Origin: Phoma sp. XZ068
Taxonomy: Eukaryota > Ascomycota > Dothideomycetes > Pleosporales > Didymellaceae
Assembly: GCA_004835665.1 (NCBI GenBank)
Contig: ML240445.1
Coordinates: forward strand, 558,001 to 622,000
Reading direction: 5' to 3'
DNA length: 64,000 nucleotides
Shown: positions 19,269 through 30,526 of the stretch, in pieces
Numbering within the stretch: position 1 is the stretch's first letter
Layout: each line of letters begins with the position of its first letter
Made by a program: the position numbers and the translations under genes
Notes under the pieces: model-generated
What the model saw: the letters and a program-made list of their open reading frames with translations, nothing else
What the model was told of the DNA's origin: nothing
Database searches by the model: none

Positions 19269-22200
19269 ATGGCGACGCGCCACGCTGATGCATCAAGGTA
19301 CGACCGCGGTCGCTACTCTCCCCCCCGCCGCGACCGCACGAGGTCGCCCGCACGCAGAGACCGCTCGCGCGACCGCTACGGCGACCGCTACTCGGGCAGC
19401 CGCCGAGACGACCGCCCGCGCGAGAGGGACCGCGACAGAGGCGGCCGCGACCGCCGCCATGACCGCAGGGACCGCCGCCGCTCGCGCACGCCGCCTGCCC
19501 GCCGCGACCGGTCACGAGACCGCCGCGACGACCGCTACAGGCGCGATGACCGGAGCCGCAGCCGCGACAGAGGCGACAGAGGCGACAGAGGCGACAGAGG
19601 CGACAGAGGCGACAGAGGCGACAGAGGCGACAGAGGCGACAGAGGCGACAGAGGCGACAGAGGCGACAGAGGCGACAGAGGCGACAGAGGCGACAGAGGC
19701 GACAGAGGCGACAGAGGCGACAGAGGCGACAGAGGCGACAGAGGCGACAGAGGCGACAGAGGCGACAGAGGCGACAGAGACCGCGACGACCGGCGGCGGC
19801 GCTCGACATCGCGCCGGCCCGGCTCGTCGACGACCACCCCGGCGCCCGAGAGCAGGCGCGGCGACCGCCTGAGCTCCGTCACCCGCGACGACAAGCGCCC
19901 AGAGAAGCAGGAGGACAAGCTGGCCTCGCGCGCCGCCAAGCTGGCCGAGTGGAAGAAGCGCAATGCAGAGCGGCTGGCAAGGGAGAAGGGCGGCGACACG
20001 CCCACCACCCTCGCCTCGCCCACCATCACCGCCCCCTCGACGCCCACCGTCGCCGCGACCCCGTTGGCCAGCGAGCCCGCAGAAGAGCCCGCCAAGCCAA
20101 AAGCACCTGTCAAGAGCGCTACTGAGAAACTCAAGCAGAAGCAACCCGAAAAGTCGACCTTCAAGCTCGACGAGTCGGCCGCTGCACGCCCCCTTGCAGC
20201 CAAGCCCGCCGGCAAGCCCGTCACTACCAGTGAGTCTGCTCGTGCCTACTCCACTGACCACGCGCTGACCGACACAGAACCTGCTGCTGCACCACAGGCC
20301 AGGACCAATGGCAATATCGGCGCCTTCGGGCTGAAGACGAAGACGGCGCTCGACGAAGCAGAGACACGGAAGAAGGCTTTCCTCGAAGACGACACCGACA
20401 CCGGCAAGCGAAAGTTCCAAGCTCTCCCCGCCTTTGCACCCATTGATGATGCTGACGCGCTACCGGACGCCGAGGACGAGGACGGCACTGCCCTGGACGA
20501 CATGGGCAGCGACGACGAAGAGAACAACGCACAGCTGCAGGCCCAGCTGGAGAAGCGTCGTGCCGAGATTGCAGCGGCCGAGGACACCACCATGGAAGAA
20601 GCCCCAGCTGCCGAAGAGTCCGCTGAGAAGATGGACGTTGACGAAACCGCAGGCGCTGAGGAAGACGACATCGACCCGCTCGACGCTTTCATGGCCGACC
20701 TCACCGAGCCTGCGCCCACTCGATTAGCTCCCCAGGGCACCGCCATGTTCAACGACGACCTCGAGCCCGAGCAGACTTCCGTCGAAGCCGAAGATCTGCT
20801 CGCCATGAGCGCACACAAGAAGAAGAAAAAGGAAGCCCCCGTCATCGACCACGACAAAGTTGAGTACGAGCCTTTCCGTAAAAACTTCTACACTGAGCCC
20901 TCCGAAGTCTCGGCTATGACGCCAGAAGAAGTCGCCGATCTCAGACATGAAATGGACGGCATCAAGGTGAAGCCAGACGATGTTCCTCGCCCTGTCACCA
21001 AATGGGCGCAGATGGGCCTGCTCCAAGCCACCATGGACGTCTTCCAGAAGGTGCGCTACGACAGGCCCACATCCATCCAAGCACAGGCTATTCCCATCGC
21101 TGAATCAGGTCGTGATCTTATTGGTGTTGCAAAGACAGGTTCCGGCAAGACACTCGGTTTCGGTATCCCCATGATTCGACACATCTTAGACCAGCGCCCC
21201 CTCAAACCATCTGACGGCCCTATTGGGTTGATCCTCGCGCCTACACGTGAGCTGTCGCTGCAGATTAAGAACGAACTGAAGCCATTTCTTAGAGCGTCCG
21301 GCATCAAGATCGAATGTGCGTACGGTGGAGAGCCAATCTCCGACCAGATTGCTATGATCAAGCGTGGTGGCATCCACGTCCTCTGTGCTACTCCTGGACG
21401 TCTCATTGATCTGCTGCAGAGCAACTCGGGTCGAGTCCTCAGCTTTAGGCGTATAACATACGTTATTCTAGACGAGGCTGACCGTATGTTCGACATGGGC
21501 TTTGAGCCCCAGGTTATGAAGATTCTTGCCAATGTTCGCCCTGATCGCCAGACCATTCTCTTCTCAGCTACCTTCCCAAAGAACATGGCTGCTCTGGCGC
21601 GAAAGGCTCTTAACAAGCCCGCCGAAGTCATCATTGGTGGTCGCAGCAAGGTCGCGCCTGAGATTACGCAAATCATTTCGCTCGTGCAACCCTCGTATGA
21701 AAAGAAGATCTCGAAGCTGCTCCTACATCTTGGCCAGCTGTTTGCTGAGGATGAGAACGCACAAGTACTAATCTTTACTGAGAAGCAAGAAACAGCAGAA
21801 GATTTGTTGTCGAAGTTGTTCAAGGCCAAGTACTTCTCAGTCAACACAATTCACGGCGCCAAGGATCAAACAGACCGTAACGAAGCCATCAACGACTTCA
21901 AGCAGGGTGTCCTCTCCATTTTGGTCGCCACGTCCGTCGCTGCTCGTGGTCTAGACGTACCAGGCCTAGCTATGGTCTTCAACTTTGACTGCCCAACTCA
22001 CTTGGAAGACTACGTCCACCGCTGCGGCCGCACAGGTCGTGCAGGCAACAAGGGCACAGCTATTACGCTGCTCGAGAACCCGGGACAGGAGCGCTTTGCC
22101 GTCCACATCGTCAAGGCCCTCAAGGAGAGCGAGACGGCAGTGCCCGAGGAAGTACAGAAAATGGCAGACACATTCCTTGAAAAGGCCAAAGCCGGTACTG

Positions 22201-22922
22201 AGAAGTTTTTCGGCGGCTTCGGCGGCAAGGGTCTCGACCGCCTTGACGCCGCGCGCGCGCTCGAGAAGAAGCGCGAGAAGCGTGCCCACAAGGTCGAAGG
22301 CGAGGAGGATTCAGACGAAGAGCCCGAACTACCCACGCTCAAGAAGCCCGAAGTTACAGGTGCCGGTATCGTCAAGGCCACAGACAAGGCTGCCGACAAG
22401 GCTGAAGAAGACCAGCCCGTCTGGATGAAGCTGCTCAACTCCAAGATCGTAGTCCAGAAGACGGAACGCCCCGACGCCGCAAGCTCCGGCAAGCCCATGA
22501 GCGCAAAGGAACGCGCGCTCGCCGCCGCAAACAAGGTCGACGGCCGCCTCAGCAAAAAGGGCATGATCCACGCCGGCCAGCCCATCGACAACAAGGGCCC
22601 AGACGCAGGTCTATACCACAGCACCATTGAAATCAACGATTTCCCGCAAAAGGCCCGCTGGGCAGTCACCAACCGCACGAACGTGGCCAAGATCCTCGAG
22701 AATACTGGTGTCAGTATCACGACAAAGGGCACGTTCTACGGCCCCGGCAAGGAGCCCGGCGAGCTGGATCTGCCCAAGCTGTACATCCTCGTCGAGGGCG
22801 ATACCGAAAACGTCGTCACACAGGCTATGATGGAACTCACGCGTCTCCTGCGCGAAGGCACCATCGCAGCCGAGGACGCGAGTGCCGTCCGTGGGCCAAC
22901 AGGGCGGTACAACGTCGTTTGA
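19269..22922 (+). CDS. prp5: ATP-dependent DEAD-box RNA helicase Prp5
   Basis: Prp5 remodels the U2 snRNP so that it can pair with the branch site in prespliceosome assembly. The N-terminus (about residues 1-200) is rich in RS/RD/GDR. It includes 23 identical Gly-Asp-Arg triplets, at residues 102-170. The helicase core begins near 565 and shows the Q motif (TSIQAQAIPIA), motif I AKTGSGKT, PTREL, DEADRMFDMGFEPQV (the Prp5 form of motif II), SATFP and HRCGRTGRAG. The C-terminus carries the extra alpha/beta domain seen in Prp5 (NRTNVAKILENTGVSITTKG). A probable 48-nt intron at 20230-20277 (GTGAGT, CTGAC, ACAG) is stop-free and in frame; spliced length is about 1201 aa. The frame stays open far upstream across erb1, but the true start is the ATG at 19269. 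Confidence 0.94.
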   Translation: MATRHADASRYDRGRYSPPRRDRTRSPARRDRSRDRYGDRYSGSRRDDRPRERDRDRGGRDRRHDRRDRRRSRTPPARRDRSRDRRDDRYRRDDRSRSRDRGDRGDRGDRGDRGDRGDRGDRGDRGDRGDRGDRGDRGDRGDRGDRGDRGDRGDRGDRGDRGDRGDRGDRDRDDRRRRSTSRRPGSSTTTPAPESRRGDRLSSVTRDDKRPEKQEDKLASRAAKLAEWKKRNAERLAREKGGDTPTTLASPTITAPSTPTVAATPLASEPAEEPAKPKAPVKSATEKLKQKQPEKSTFKLDESAAARPLAAKPAGKPVTTSESARAYSTDHALTDTEPAAAPQARTNGNIGAFGLKTKTALDEAETRKKAFLEDDTDTGKRKFQALPAFAPIDDADALPDAEDEDGTALDDMGSDDEENNAQLQAQLEKRRAEIAAAEDTTMEEAPAAEESAEKMDVDETAGAEEDDIDPLDAFMADLTEPAPTRLAPQGTAMFNDDLEPEQTSVEAEDLLAMSAHKKKKKEAPVIDHDKVEYEPFRKNFYTEPSEVSAMTPEEVADLRHEMDGIKVKPDDVPRPVTKWAQMGLLQATMDVFQKVRYDRPTSIQAQAIPIAESGRDLIGVAKTGSGKTLGFGIPMIRHILDQRPLKPSDGPIGLILAPTRELSLQIKNELKPFLRASGIKIECAYGGEPISDQIAMIKRGGIHVLCATPGRLIDLLQSNSGRVLSFRRITYVILDEADRMFDMGFEPQVMKILANVRPDRQTILFSATFPKNMAALARKALNKPAEVIIGGRSKVAPEITQIISLVQPSYEKKISKLLLHLGQLFAEDENAQVLIFTEKQETAEDLLSKLFKAKYFSVNTIHGAKDQTDRNEAINDFKQGVLSILVATSVAARGLDVPGLAMVFNFDCPTHLEDYVHRCGRTGRAGNKGTAITLLENPGQERFAVHIVKALKESETAVPEEVQKMADTFLEKAKAGTEKFFGGFGGKGLDRLDAARALEKKREKRAHKVEGEEDSDEEPELPTLKKPEVTGAGIVKATDKAADKAEEDQPVWMKLLNSKIVVQKTERPDAASSGKPMSAKERALAAANKVDGRLSKKGMIHAGQPIDNKGPDAGLYHSTIEINDFPQKARWAVTNRTNVAKILENTGVSITTKGTFYGPGKEPGELDLPKLYILVEGDTENVVTQAMMELTRLLREGTIAAEDASAVRGPTGRYNVV
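19572..19778 (+). repeat. coding minisatellite, 23 perfect copies of ggcgacaga
   Basis: The 9-bp unit ggcgacaga is repeated 23 times without a mismatch and encodes (Gly-Asp-Arg)23 within the N-terminal region of Prp5. Because the unit is nine bases and stop-free in all six frames, it also creates long spurious ORFs on both strands. Confidence 0.97.
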
Positions 22923-23355
22923 GAAAGCCAACATTCTTACGTGTAATTTCGCTGCAGTACTCCTACTGCATTCATCTCTGCATTTTGGAAAATGGGCATG
23001 GCGTTTGTGTTAGCGGGGTTCAGACAGAACAGAACAGATCTACCGATTATCTATACATCTATCGAAATGGATGGAGGGTCTGCACCGTACGTTCTACCCC
23101 TTCTCTCCCCCTGAGCAATACCTTTGATCGCGACGCCCCAGTCCCAGGTTCCCGGCGCTTTTTTTCCCAGCGCTTCGTCGACGGACGCTTGCGTGCGTGC
23201 GCGGTACGGCCTGCTCGCTTGACCGGATCGCGAGATGCTCAAGGGGTGGTAAGTACGGTATGAATAGAGTACGTAGATTGTGTAATAGCATTGTATTCAT
23301 ATCAGTCATAATCATTAGTGTGCTTCGTCCTGACATATATGTATATGATTCATCG
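22923..23355. other. convergent intergenic region prp5 / CLC channel gene
   Basis: 433 bp between converging stop codons. Nothing beyond the expected 3' UTRs was seen. Confidence 0.4.
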
Positions 23356-25908
23356 TTACGCCTCTTTCAGACCCTCTACAAATCCCACTAACCGCTTCTT
23401 AATGACGACGCCGACGAGTGCCCCCGTGCCTTCTTCCGTGATGCATAAGTACCGTAGTCCCAGCTTTGCAAACATCTCCACTGCGTACTCTAGCGGCGCC
23501 TCTTTGCAGATTGTCAGCGGTGTGCGGTCCACGAAGGGACTTAGATCGACTTCGAGGGTGTCGGGGGGTACGTCGTCGATTGTGTGGCCGAGCAATCTGA
23601 CGGCCATGTCTTGCTGGGACGTTGATAGAGGGGTAGACGGGGAGAGCTGGTCGAGGCCGAAAGCGAGTTCGGCTTGGGAGATGTAGCCTTGTAACACGGG
23701 GACAGTGGACGGGGGATGAGATTGAACGAGAACGAGACCCGCGTCCATTAATCCTCTCTTCCGCAGGCTGGACAGCTTGCTTCTCAGCAGCGAGGATCTG
23801 ACGGTGTTTTCTGCTGGGACGTGGACGGTGATATCGTCCATTGTCTTCTTTGGCGGAATCAACACACTGACTTTCAATCCCTTCGTCCGTACAATCTGCA
23901 GCGCGACGTCCGGATCGAGAAACGGGTGGCCCAGCACCGTCTGCGCGAGATCGTATACGCCTTCTGCGGAGATCGCATCCGCGGTCCATTTCGCCACCAG
24001 AATGACTAGCATGTGAGGGACTACGTATTCCAGCTGGCCCGTGAGCTCGAACATGATGACCGCGAGACTGATGGTCATGCGGCTCACGCCCGCGAGGAAC
24101 GCTGCTGCGCCGGCGAGCGCGAAGATGCCGGGCGAGACGTCGTTGGGCGTGTAGGGGAGGAGGTAGCCGACGAGCCGGCCGAAGAGGGCGCCGGCGTCGA
24201 GCGCGGGGATGATGACGCCCGAGGGGACTTTGCAGCCGAATGTGATGATTGTGAGGACGAGCTTGGTGAGGGTGCCATAGGTTAGCCAGCCCACGTACGC
24301 CCAGTTCGTTGCGTCTGTGTGCGATTCGTGGGCGCAGACGAAGGAGTGTGCTGATGCGGTGTCTTTGCAGTCGACGAGAACGTTCTTGATAATGATATCG
24401 CCCGGTTCGCGAATCAGCGGGTTTGGGAACTGCAAGAGGGCAGTGGCGAGCACGACGATGCCGACTTCAAAGACCGGGTTCTGCTTGATGAGAGGAATTT
24501 TGCGGAAATTTTTGCTCCAGATGAAGTTGAGCTTGCAGAAGAGACCGCCAAAGACGCCGCCCGCTATGCCTAACAGGGTGAAGACGAGGTAATGTACAGG
24601 CTCATACTCGGTCCCGTACTTGGTCTCAAAGAGGACGAGTTTGCCTGTACCGGTGGGATTGAGTTGTTTGAGGACCATGGCCGCTGTCAGACTGCAGAGG
24701 AATGCTCGCCAGAGGACTTTGCGAGGGAAATAGGTGCTGATCTGGAGATTGTCAGTGATGAACTGAAGAGACGATCTTAGAAGTACTAGACCTCTTCATA
24801 GCTGAACAAGACGCCTCCAATCGGGGCTCCAAAGGCTACACTCAGTCCGCTAGAGCACGCCGCGCTCAACAGCTCACGCATTTTCCTTCCGTTGTCCTTG
24901 TACTTTGGAAACCACATACCCACGAGATAACCAACTATCGTCGATATGTGAACGAACGGACCTTCCTTGCCGAGACACATCCCTGTGCTCACAGCAAAGA
25001 CGGCACCAAACGCTTTGACAACGAGGACTCGAAATGAGAGGAACGATGGAATGGAGAAGCCGCTCAAGATGGTCTTGATTTCGGGTATTCCACTTCCAGC
25101 AGCCATATACATGACCTTTCCACCTGCATTAGGTGTAGCGGTAGGTCTCCATACCCCAGTCGAGACGTGAGAGCCATCTGGCTTCGCCATTGGCGGAGAT
25201 GACGGTCGTTCACTAGATTCTTCTGCAGAAGGCAGCTGGCTTTTTGTCAACATGGTCGCGCTCGAACTGATAGTACCAAAGACAAGCGCCAATGCAACGT
25301 AAATTGCAAAGCTTCTGGTATAGCTTTCGGACCAGGCGTGCCACTCAGCGCAGGTTGGCTCTGCGTCAGCACCTCCGGCAAGTAGACGGAGTTTTGGCGT
25401 CGAAAAAATCGAAGTATCTTGCCAACAACAGTTTTCTCGACTCTTCCAAGGGTTGGTGCTGCAGTAACCCATCTTCCAGTCTGCGACTGTGGCTACAGCG
25501 ATATCGACTACAAACGCAACAACAGCCGTCAAGGCACCTGTAATGACCACGGCGATCCATCCTGAGCATGCGTCGAATAGGGAGATGACCTTGTATCGCA
25601 GTCCTGGAAAGGAATTGATACGGCGGAAGCGGTAGGAGTCTTTCACCTGACATGTATCAGCATGCCAACACCAAAGACGACATGTCTTGCAAGAGCTATA
25701 CCAAATCATGAAGCCAGTCAATCGTAGTATAGTCATTGTACGGTAGGCGTTCACCGACTGTGCTGTCAACAAGTTGCTGCTCCTCTTTAGACAGAGCTGA
25801 GGATATGGTAGATGCTGTCTCTACATCTTGCTCGTGCTGCAGTTGAGAGAGTCGAGGGTCATGGAGAAGTGGCGTACGCTCACTCGCTGCTTCGAGGTCT
25901 GACGGCAT
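23356..25908 (-). CDS. CLC-family voltage-gated chloride channel/transporter with CBS domains
   Basis: The product moves chloride, possibly in exchange for protons, across an internal or plasma membrane. Three exons, all phase 0: 25908-25702, 25646-24792 and 24741-23356. The introns are 55 nt (GTATAG...CAG) and 50 nt (GTCTAG...CAG), giving 815 aa. The cytosolic N-terminus holds an acidic dileucine (ERTPLL). CLC signature segments are GSGIPEIKTILSGF, GKEGPFVH (selectivity filter) and the matching C-terminal half with the GVIIPA region. The gating-glutamate position is GKEGP, so the glutamate is present. A CBS pair occupies roughly the last 200 residues, ending in a VEGLKEA tail. It resembles fungal Gef1/CLC-A-type proteins; which subfamily I cannot decide. 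The second intron's GTCTAG donor is weak, but the join SYEE-ISTYFPRK restores the family sequence. Confidence 0.92.
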
Positions 25909-26642
25909 GGCTTGAAGCTTCACTGCGGCGAGGCAGCGTGAGTGATGTCCAAAGCATGGCTGCGAGCTGGTTGGTAGATATGGGATCAAGCATAGAAAGC
26001 CACATGTATGCACAGTGACGCTACCGTATCTAATCTACAGCTCTTGACTTATCAAGCGCGGAGCAAGATCGTGTCGGGATTCGACCTGGGGAAGCTTGTC
26101 TCACGGGCCCAGAATGCTCAGTTAGGATGTGTGGAGATAAGGAAGTGTCCAGTGCTTCGTCGTGATAGGTCAACGTCGCGTACACAGCGCTAGCCAGATT
26201 AGCGCGTTATCATGTCGCGCTCATGGTGCGCCTCGAGTCGCAGCGGGAGCGACTGCGCATGTTAGTAGTCTCTGTGGTGAAGACAAACACTTGAAAGGAA
26301 ATGGTCTGAGCACAGTTGATACGAATACTCCGCGCCCGAGTAATAAAGTATACTGAGAACAATTGGGGAATACAAGCAGGGCTACAGTACCATATCCTTA
26401 CAGAGGTTGCGCGCAACAAGATGATTCACGCTCTGATGTCCAGACCAGATGCGCCAAAGGCCCGTACCTGATTGCAGAAAGCCGACTGCACCGCCGTCTA
26501 AGCCAGAGTACATTGATATTGCCACATGTGAGCCAGTACAATACGTTCAACCACCGATCTGCGAGACAGCAAGGAACCAAGGAAAAGTCGTGCAAAGAAA
26601 GTGCTAAGTCGTTGCTACTGCGACATCTTACGCCATGATGGC
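25909..26642. other. intergenic region between the CLC gene and the mtHMG gene
   Basis: 734 bp upstream of the CLC start and downstream of the mitochondrial HMG-box gene. No credible ORF, repeat or RNA gene. Confidence 0.4.
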
Positions 26643-27706
26643 TTAGGCCTTGGCTTGAGCAGTTGACTCACGGAGGTACCTCTGCCTGTCGGCCGCAGCT
26701 TGATCTTCGAATCGCTGTTGTCCCACATTAGCCTATGCCCACTATATCAATACATGTGTGGAGATAACATACCTGCTTCTCATCAGCACTTAGCGCCTTC
26801 CACTCCTTGGAAATCAGCTTAGCCCTTTCGCCAACCACAATGCCGTTGAAATCCGAGCTCGGTACGCGTTCAGCAAAGAACAAAGTCCACGCAGATGTCG
26901 GGCGCTTGACCAGGCGCTCGTCGACGATCACCTGTGTGTGGGCAGGTCTGGCGTTCCTCTTGAGAGTACCCGCGAGCTTCCTCCTGAGCTGATGGCGAGC
27001 GTTGTTGGCAACGCGGATCTGCTCGACGGTGAGCGACTGAACCCAGGCCTTGTACTCGGCGGCCCGAGCTTCGTTGCGCTCAGCGGCCACTTGATTCCAG
27101 TGCTAGATAGGACGTCAGTACGTGATGTCGGTGGGGTTAGGGGAAGAGGGGTACCTCGCGCTCAGCAGGCGTGATATTCTTCCAGTTTGATGCGGTCGCA
27201 CTCATCTTGGCATGGCCCTGCAGCTTGAGGCCCTTCAGGCTATCTGCGAGGTAGACGTTGAAAGCCGAAACCATGTTGCGGGTGACGGGCTCCTTCAGCG
27301 CAAGCGTGCGGAGTCTCGAGATGGTCTTCGCCTCCTTCTCCTCGTCAGTGAGCACCTTCTTGGCCTTCTTGACCTTCTTGACGGGCTTCTTGGGCGCGGC
27401 CTTCTTCTTGGCCTTCTTCGGGGCGGCCTTCTTCTTGACAGCTCTCTTGGTGGTCGTCTTCTTCACCGACTTGCCGGCTGCTGCCTTCGCCTTGACGGCC
27501 TTCTTGACGGCCGCGGTGGGCTCCGTCGCGGCCTTGGTGGTGGCATAGGAGCGCGTCTGGAGCTGCAACACGTGCGACAGAGTGCGGATGGGCAGCGCGT
27601 AGCCGGTGCGGGCCGTCTGGACGAGCGTCGCGAGCTTGGGCAGGTCGTGTGTAGCTTGTTTGGGCACCTCGGCTGCCAAGCGGCAGAGCGCGCCGCGGGC
27701 CAGCAT
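26643..27706 (-). CDS. mitochondrial nucleoid HMG-box protein (Abf2/mtHMG-like)
   Basis: This looks like an mtDNA-packaging protein related to yeast Abf2 and animal TFAM. Three exons: 27706-27155, 27102-26773 and 26714-26643. The introns are 52 and 58 nt; the product is 317 aa. The N-terminus is an amphipathic, acid-free presequence (MLARGALCRLAAEV) followed by a Ser/Thr/Arg region, fitting mitochondrial import. Residues ~75-135 are a Lys/Ala-rich histone-H1-like arm with repeated KKAAPKK blocks. Two HMG boxes follow: the first around 150-215 (MVSAFNVYLAD... to AAEYKAWVQSL), the second around 247-310 (KRPTSAWTLFFAERV... to RFEDQAAADRQRYL). The last exon, only 24 codons, completes helix 3 of the second box. 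The next gene upstream encodes a mitochondrial branched-chain aminotransferase. Confidence 0.88.
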
Positions 27707-28207
27707 CGCGAAGGTGTGTGGTCGCGTTGACGTGTGTATTGGCTCGCGGAGGGTCTGACGGGCGGCGGCTGTGCGAGCGGAGGGCAATTGCGTGGGCGGG
27801 CGGTGGTGTCGTGTTCCGGATTGGGACGCGAGCAGCTGGGTGAGACAGCCCAGGGCGGGAGGTTGGCAGCTGGCCCTTGCATAAGCGGGGACACGATCGA
27901 CGGGACGTCAACAGCCACGCCAGCCAAGCCAGGAGTCAGTCGCGCATCTCCCCACAACGCTTGATGTGACGACACGGGGCAGAGATGCAGAATGTAATCG
28001 CTCTCCATTGCATCCAAATGTGCAAATGTCCAAAGGTAATCAAAACAGTCGCCAGGCCGCGAATAACGCCGCCCATACGCAGCTCTACATGATGTATACA
28101 CAAAACACGCGCGTCCACCGTTTGCCAGATAGTCTAGGCCGTGAGAGATCGAAGAAACTTTTGCACATGCCCGCCAAAGAATAACTTGCTGGATGATATC
28201 ACCTCGG
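27707..28207. other. intergenic region between the mtHMG and BCAT genes
   Basis: 501 bp, promoter side of the mtHMG gene and 3' side of the aminotransferase gene. An ORF reading through here from the mtHMG frame is not credible. No motif found. Confidence 0.4.
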
Positions 28208-29623
28208 TTAGACAATCTTGTAGCTGTCGCAGAGTTAGCAGTGTAAAACACCGTGCAGTGCGTAAAGGTCATCTTACCTCCAGGGGTGGTCCTCGTCACC
28301 GTACTGGATAGCCTCCATCCATTCCTTCATCTGCAGCGCAATTGGCCCGGCCTCGACGTGATCCTCAAGACCGCAGTTGATGAGACGGCCCTTCCAGCTG
28401 ATCTTGCGCACAGGGCTGACAATCGCAGCAGTTCCCGCGCCGAAGATCTCCATCATGCGGCCCTCGTCGGTCGCATCAGCGATGTCCTTCATTGTGAACT
28501 TCTTCTCGGAAATCTTCCAGCCCTTGGGCTCCAAACGCTCCCTCGCAAGACCCAGGATCGAGTCTCGCGTGACACCCTCGAGAATCGTTCCGTCGAGCGG
28601 TGCAGTCAGCAGCTCGGGCTGACCGGTCTCCTTGTTCTTGATCGCGGCGAACAGGTTCATGGTGCCAACCTCGGTGACGTACTCCTCCTCGCCGAACAGC
28701 CAGAGGTTCTGGTGGAAACCACGGCTGGCGGCCTGCATTTGGGGGACAATGCAGGGCGCGTAGTTGGCACCAAGCTTCTTGTCGCCAACACCGCCAGGCC
28801 ATGCGCGCACAGCGTAGTCGGTGGCCTCGAGCGATACGGCCTTGAAGCCTGTGGGGTAGTAGGGGCCGACGGGCGACGCGATAACGTAGAGCAGCGCGGA
28901 TGCGGGAGGGCCAACGCCAAGAGTGCGCTGGGTTCCAATCATGGTCGGGCGAAGGTAGAGTGAGTATCCTCGTGCACTAGACTGCTGTCAGCTTTCCTCC
29001 ATCTCGATACCCATCGTCGTGTCCTACTCAGGGATGAAGCGTGCGTCCTCCTTGACGAACTTGCCAATGAGGTCAATCATCGCATCGGGATCGAAGTTTG
29101 GCAGCGCAATACGCGCTGAAGATTTGTTCAAACGAGCCATATTCTTGTCCGGCCTGAACAGCCTGATGTTCCCGCTCTTGTCCTTGTAGGCCTTCATGCC
29201 CTCGAAGCACTCAAACGCATAGTGGAATACGCAGGTCGCCGGGTCGAGACTCAGGTTCTGGTACGGTGTGATGCGTGCTGGTAGCCATCCCTCTGAAGCT
29301 GTCCATTCGAGCGAGAGCATGTGATCTGTGGTACTCGATTAGCCATCTTCAAGTCCTATACGACCTGCTGGAGCTCTACCTGTGAAGTTGCGGCCGAAGA
29401 TGAGATCCTCTGGGGGCAGGAGATCCTTCGGCGCAGTCGTCCGTGTGATGCTGAGCTTTGTGGGGTCAATATCCTGGATCTTGGTGCCAACGGAGGCATC
29501 AGCATGAATGCTGTACGGCCGCTGAGTCCGACATCGCAGTGATGCACTGAGCGGTGCAGCTGTTGAGCGGAAGGCGCAATTGGAGAGCGACGAAAGAAGG
29601 CGGGAAGACCGTTGCTGCAACAT
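28208..29623 (-). CDS. mitochondrial branched-chain amino acid aminotransferase
   Basis: A fold-type IV, PLP-dependent enzyme transferring amino groups between Leu/Ile/Val and 2-oxoglutarate. Four exons: 29623-29380, 29325-29028, 28976-28278 and 28223-28208. The introns are 54, 51 and 54 nt; the product is 418 aa. The Arg/Ser-rich N-terminus (MLQQRSSRLLSSLSNCAF) is a mitochondrial presequence. Motifs include FHYAFECFEGMKAYKD, LRPTMIGTQ, the PLP lysine region GDKKLGANYAP (Lys about 248), EVGTMNLF and the loop EIFGAGTAAIVSPV. The final 16-nt exon supplies the conserved end HPWSYKIV; without it the protein would end in a spurious Arg. The family matches yeast Bat1. The enzyme serves both synthesis and breakdown of branched-chain amino acids. 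Confidence 0.95.
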
Positions 29624-30526
29624 GGTGGTGTCAGTGTTGCAGGACTGGGGGAGGTAGTGTGGAGAGAAGAGCGTGGAGTTGACTGTTCTCGAAATGTTGC
29701 AGGGTTCAGTCGGCTCAGTGACCGCTTCGGCGTTTTGCCTCTGCCGCTAACGGCCTCCAGCTCATTGGCCCTTCACGTCCATTCTCCGATATCCGCAATC
29801 CGCAGGGCGTGGTCTGAGTAACATCGATAACGGATAGCTGAGGGTATTCGCGTCACTGAAAGTCACAGTCATCTGGCTGTTGTAAAACAGCTTGACTGTT
29901 GACGCGTCGTGTTGCAGCGTCGTTCGGTCACTGCCACAACGCCGCGAACCTTGATAGACATTAACATTCCACAAACAGCCAGATGGTGTAATTGGAGATG
30001 GTCACGCTTTCACAAACCCAATATAAGACGAATGAATTACTTATCAGTCCACAAGAAAAGAGTCGGCCTCGCTCTCCATCATGACCGAAATTGTTCCCCA
30101 GCCCCATCTCGGCCGAGCTGAGCTTACAGTCTTTAAAGGTTAGCCTTTCCCTACGTCATCACAATCGCACTTCCACTGGTGCTCCTTGTTACATACCAGC
30201 AATAACATCAACATTTGCTCAAAGCATTGGAGACGAAACAACAATTCTATCCACCCATATAACCTGACCGCTGCCATTTGCTCATCTCTAACCTTACGAT
30301 TTGTGCGATCGCCTCCTGAGGCTGGAGCTGACCCACTATCGTATGTCCTTGCTGCCCGAATAGAAGCGCGGACATCCGCTAGCTCTGGAGTTAATCGGAC
30401 TCACGGGGGCTCGGTTTGATTTATATTATTGTCTGTGCCCTTGTTTCATGAGATCTTGACCATTGTTCATCGTTCACCCTGAGATACACCACTGGAGCGA
30501 ATTGATTGCGACGCAAACCAGACAAG
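29624..30526. other. divergent intergenic region BCAT / MFS transporter
   Basis: 903 bp containing the promoters of both flanking genes. No ORF of interest and no repeat. Confidence 0.4.

Noticed and set aside
18847..20420. Several long minus-strand ORFs of simple repeats (RLC, VAS, LSP) opposite prp5
   Set aside because: The 9-bp unit is stop-free in all six frames, so these are by-products of the minisatellite in the coding strand.
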